In this document: piece by piece, positions 15,791 to 17,061 of the stretch
Layout of the letters: each line of letters begins with the position of its first letter
Position numbering within the stretch: the stretch's first letter is position 1
Assembly (NCBI GenBank): GCA_003649715.1
Contig: QMSS01000015.1
Span: 1-17,061, forward strand
Length of the DNA stretch: 17,061 nucleotides
Source: Thermoplasmata archaeon
GTDB taxonomy: Archaea > Thermoplasmatota > E2 > DHVEG-1
Reading direction: 5' to 3'
Translations under genes and position numbers: made by a program
Notes under the pieces: model-generated
What the model was told of the DNA's origin: nothing
The model's input: the letters and a program-made list of their open reading frames with translations, nothing else
The model's database searches: none

Positions 15791-17061
15791 GGGAAACCCT
15801 GCATTATCTCATTAACAGTTAATATATCCGAAGGCATTCCATATTTACTAAATGGTTGGATAAATCTATTGATCTGAGGCGAAAAATGAAGGGAATTTGC
15901 AAGAACCTCGTGTTTTGTGCCATCTGCTACTATTTTTCCTTCGCTCATGAGAAGAACTCTCTCTCCAAACTCAGCAATAAGCTCGATATCATGGCTTATA
16001 AGAAGAATTGTTCCCCCCGCCGTCTTGTAATCACTGATATGACGCATAAGGGTTTTTTTCAATTCATAATCAAGGCCTCTAGTTGGTTCGTCGAGTATAA
16101 GAAGTTGTGGCTTTGCTGCCAAAACTGATGCTAATGCAACTCGTTGTTTTTCCCCTGTACTCAGGGATCGAGGATACATATGACGGCAATATTCAAGATC
16201 AAATTGTTTGAGCATTTTTTCAAGAGATTTATCAATTGATTTTGATGTAAACCCCAGATTTCGCATCATAAATGTTATTTCTTCTTCTACGGTGTCTGCA
16301 AAGAGATGAACATTAGGGTCTTGAAACACATAGCCTACATATTTTGAAAGCTTTTCAACAGAAGTTTTTTTTGTATTAATACCGTTAATCTCAACGGTTC
16401 CTTTTGTTGGTTTCAGCAAACCATTAAGCATCTTTGCAAGTGTTGTTTTCCCTGACGCATTTCTACCTACAAGAGATACAAATTCACCCTTAGAAATGGA
16501 GAGATCAATGCCTTTAAGTGCTGTAGTCCCTTCTGGATATTTATACCACAGATTTTTCACTGTAACAACAGAGTCACCAGAGGGGTTGTTTTTTTGAGAA
16601 AGGGTAAAATTGTTTTTCTTAAGTTTCCTCGATTTAAAAACTGGTGAAAAAAACTGCCTTCCTTCCTTTATCGTTAGGGGTATCTGCATGTCGATGTTTT
16701 TCTTTTGTAATGCGACACTGAGACGCATGATTGGTGGAACTCCGATATCGGGCAGCGTATCTCCAACATGATGTATCCAATCTCTTGGGTTACCATCGTA
16801 TGCTACGATGCCGTTGTCCATAATGATAAGACGATCTACCGATTGTAAAACCCTATCTATTCTATGCTCTACAAGTAAAACGGTAAGCCCGAATTCTTCG
16901 TTAAGACGTTTTACAAGCTGAATGACTTCTTCTGCCCCTTTTGGATCCAGTTCAGATGTTGGATCGTCAAGAACAAGGATTTCTGGATGTAAGACAAGAA
17001 CTGATGCTATTGCCACTTTTTGTTTCTCGCCACCTGATAATGTAGATATCTGACGATGACG
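15787..17061 (-). CDS. Fused double ATPase of an ECF transporter, 5' end outside window
   Basis: ATP-hydrolysing subunit that drives an ECF-type vitamin transporter; two ABC domains are joined in one chain. The frame is open to the right edge, so 424 C-terminal residues are present, numbered from the edge. The first domain lacks its Walker A here but shows the signature LSGGEKQ (8-14), Walker B ILVLDD (28-33) and switch His66. A linker of roughly 95 residues follows. The second domain is complete: Walker A GRNASGKTT (199-207), Q-loop FQDP, signature LSTGEKQ (300-306), Walker B LLILDE (320-325) and switch His357. Fusion of the A and A' ATPases is common in archaeal ECF systems. The gene overlaps the S component start by 4 bp, so both act as one module. 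Confidence 0.92.
   Translation of the reverse strand, partial: RHRQISTLSGGEKQKVAIASVLVLHPEILVLDDPTSELDPKGAEEVIQLVKRLNEEFGLTVLLVEHRIDRVLQSVDRLIIMDNGIVAYDGNPRDWIHHVGDTLPDIGVPPIMRLSVALQKKNIDMQIPLTIKEGRQFFSPVFKSRKLKKNNFTLSQKNNPSGDSVVTVKNLWYKYPEGTTALKGIDLSISKGEFVSLVGRNASGKTTLAKMLNGLLKPTKGTVEINGINTKKTSVEKLSKYVGYVFQDPNVHLFADTVEEEITFMMRNLGFTSKSIDKSLEKMLKQFDLEYCRHMYPRSLSTGEKQRVALASVLAAKPQLLILDEPTRGLDYELKKTLMRHISDYKTAGGTILLISHDIELIAEFGERVLLMSEGKIVADGTKHEVLANSLHFSPQINRFIQPFSKYGMPSDILTVNEIMQGFP

Noticed and set aside
1..17061. CRISPR array, complete insertion sequence or attachment site
   Set aside because: No regularly spaced repeats, no transposase catalytic motif, and no tRNA 3'-end duplication downstream of tRNA-Ile were seen.

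Overview
The window is archaeal chromosome. The evidence is a clustered mevalonate operon of archaeal type (HMG-CoA synthase, thiolase, DUF35 zinc-ribbon/OB protein), a ~505-residue archaeal/eukaryal-type PheS, TATA-box promoters, a tRNA without an encoded CCA, a COG1340 coiled-coil protein, a COG2108 radical SAM protein, and surface proteins rich in N-glycosylation sequons. Two secreted cysteine peptidases, one gingipain-like (C25) and one legumain-like (C13), suggest a protein-degrading sediment archaeon of Thermoplasmatota type (MBG-D-like). That lineage is an inference from gene content.

Layout. Positions 3-2243 (+) hold the 3' part of a C25 peptidase. It converges on a minus-strand block: DUF35 (2438-2866), thiolase (2871-4037) and HMG-CoA synthase (4046-5095). 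Reading 5' to 3' on the minus strand these form one operon with tightly coupled junctions. Next come a coiled-coil protein (5196-6074), a 945-residue membrane-anchored surface protein (6178-9015) and pheS (9211-10728). A divergent intergenic region leads to tRNA-Ile(GAU) at 10885-10959 (+). Directly behind it lies a 35-residue zinc-ribbon gene (11006-11113, +), and converging on that is a 56-residue zinc-ribbon gene (11233-11403, -). A 19-bp perfect palindrome sits between these two small genes.

Further right are the C13 peptidase (11454-12311, -), a small glycan-rich secreted protein (12482-12973, -) and a divergent radical SAM gene (13180-14304, +). Then comes a decayed helix-turn-helix gene (about 14448-14894, -). 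The right end carries an ECF-type vitamin transporter: an S component (15047-15790, -) translationally coupled to a fused double ATPase (15787 to the window edge, -).

How the genes fit together. The mevalonate trio makes HMG-CoA for isoprenoid lipids. The two peptidases and the two surface or secreted proteins form an extracellular set that fits growth on external protein. PheS and tRNA-Ile are housekeeping translation genes. The ECF module imports an unidentified micronutrient. I see no complete mobile element, CRISPR array or defence system. The least explained items are the two tiny zinc ribbons with the palindrome between them, the 945-residue protein with Ig-like domains on both sides of its membrane span, and the sequon-dense 163-residue protein.
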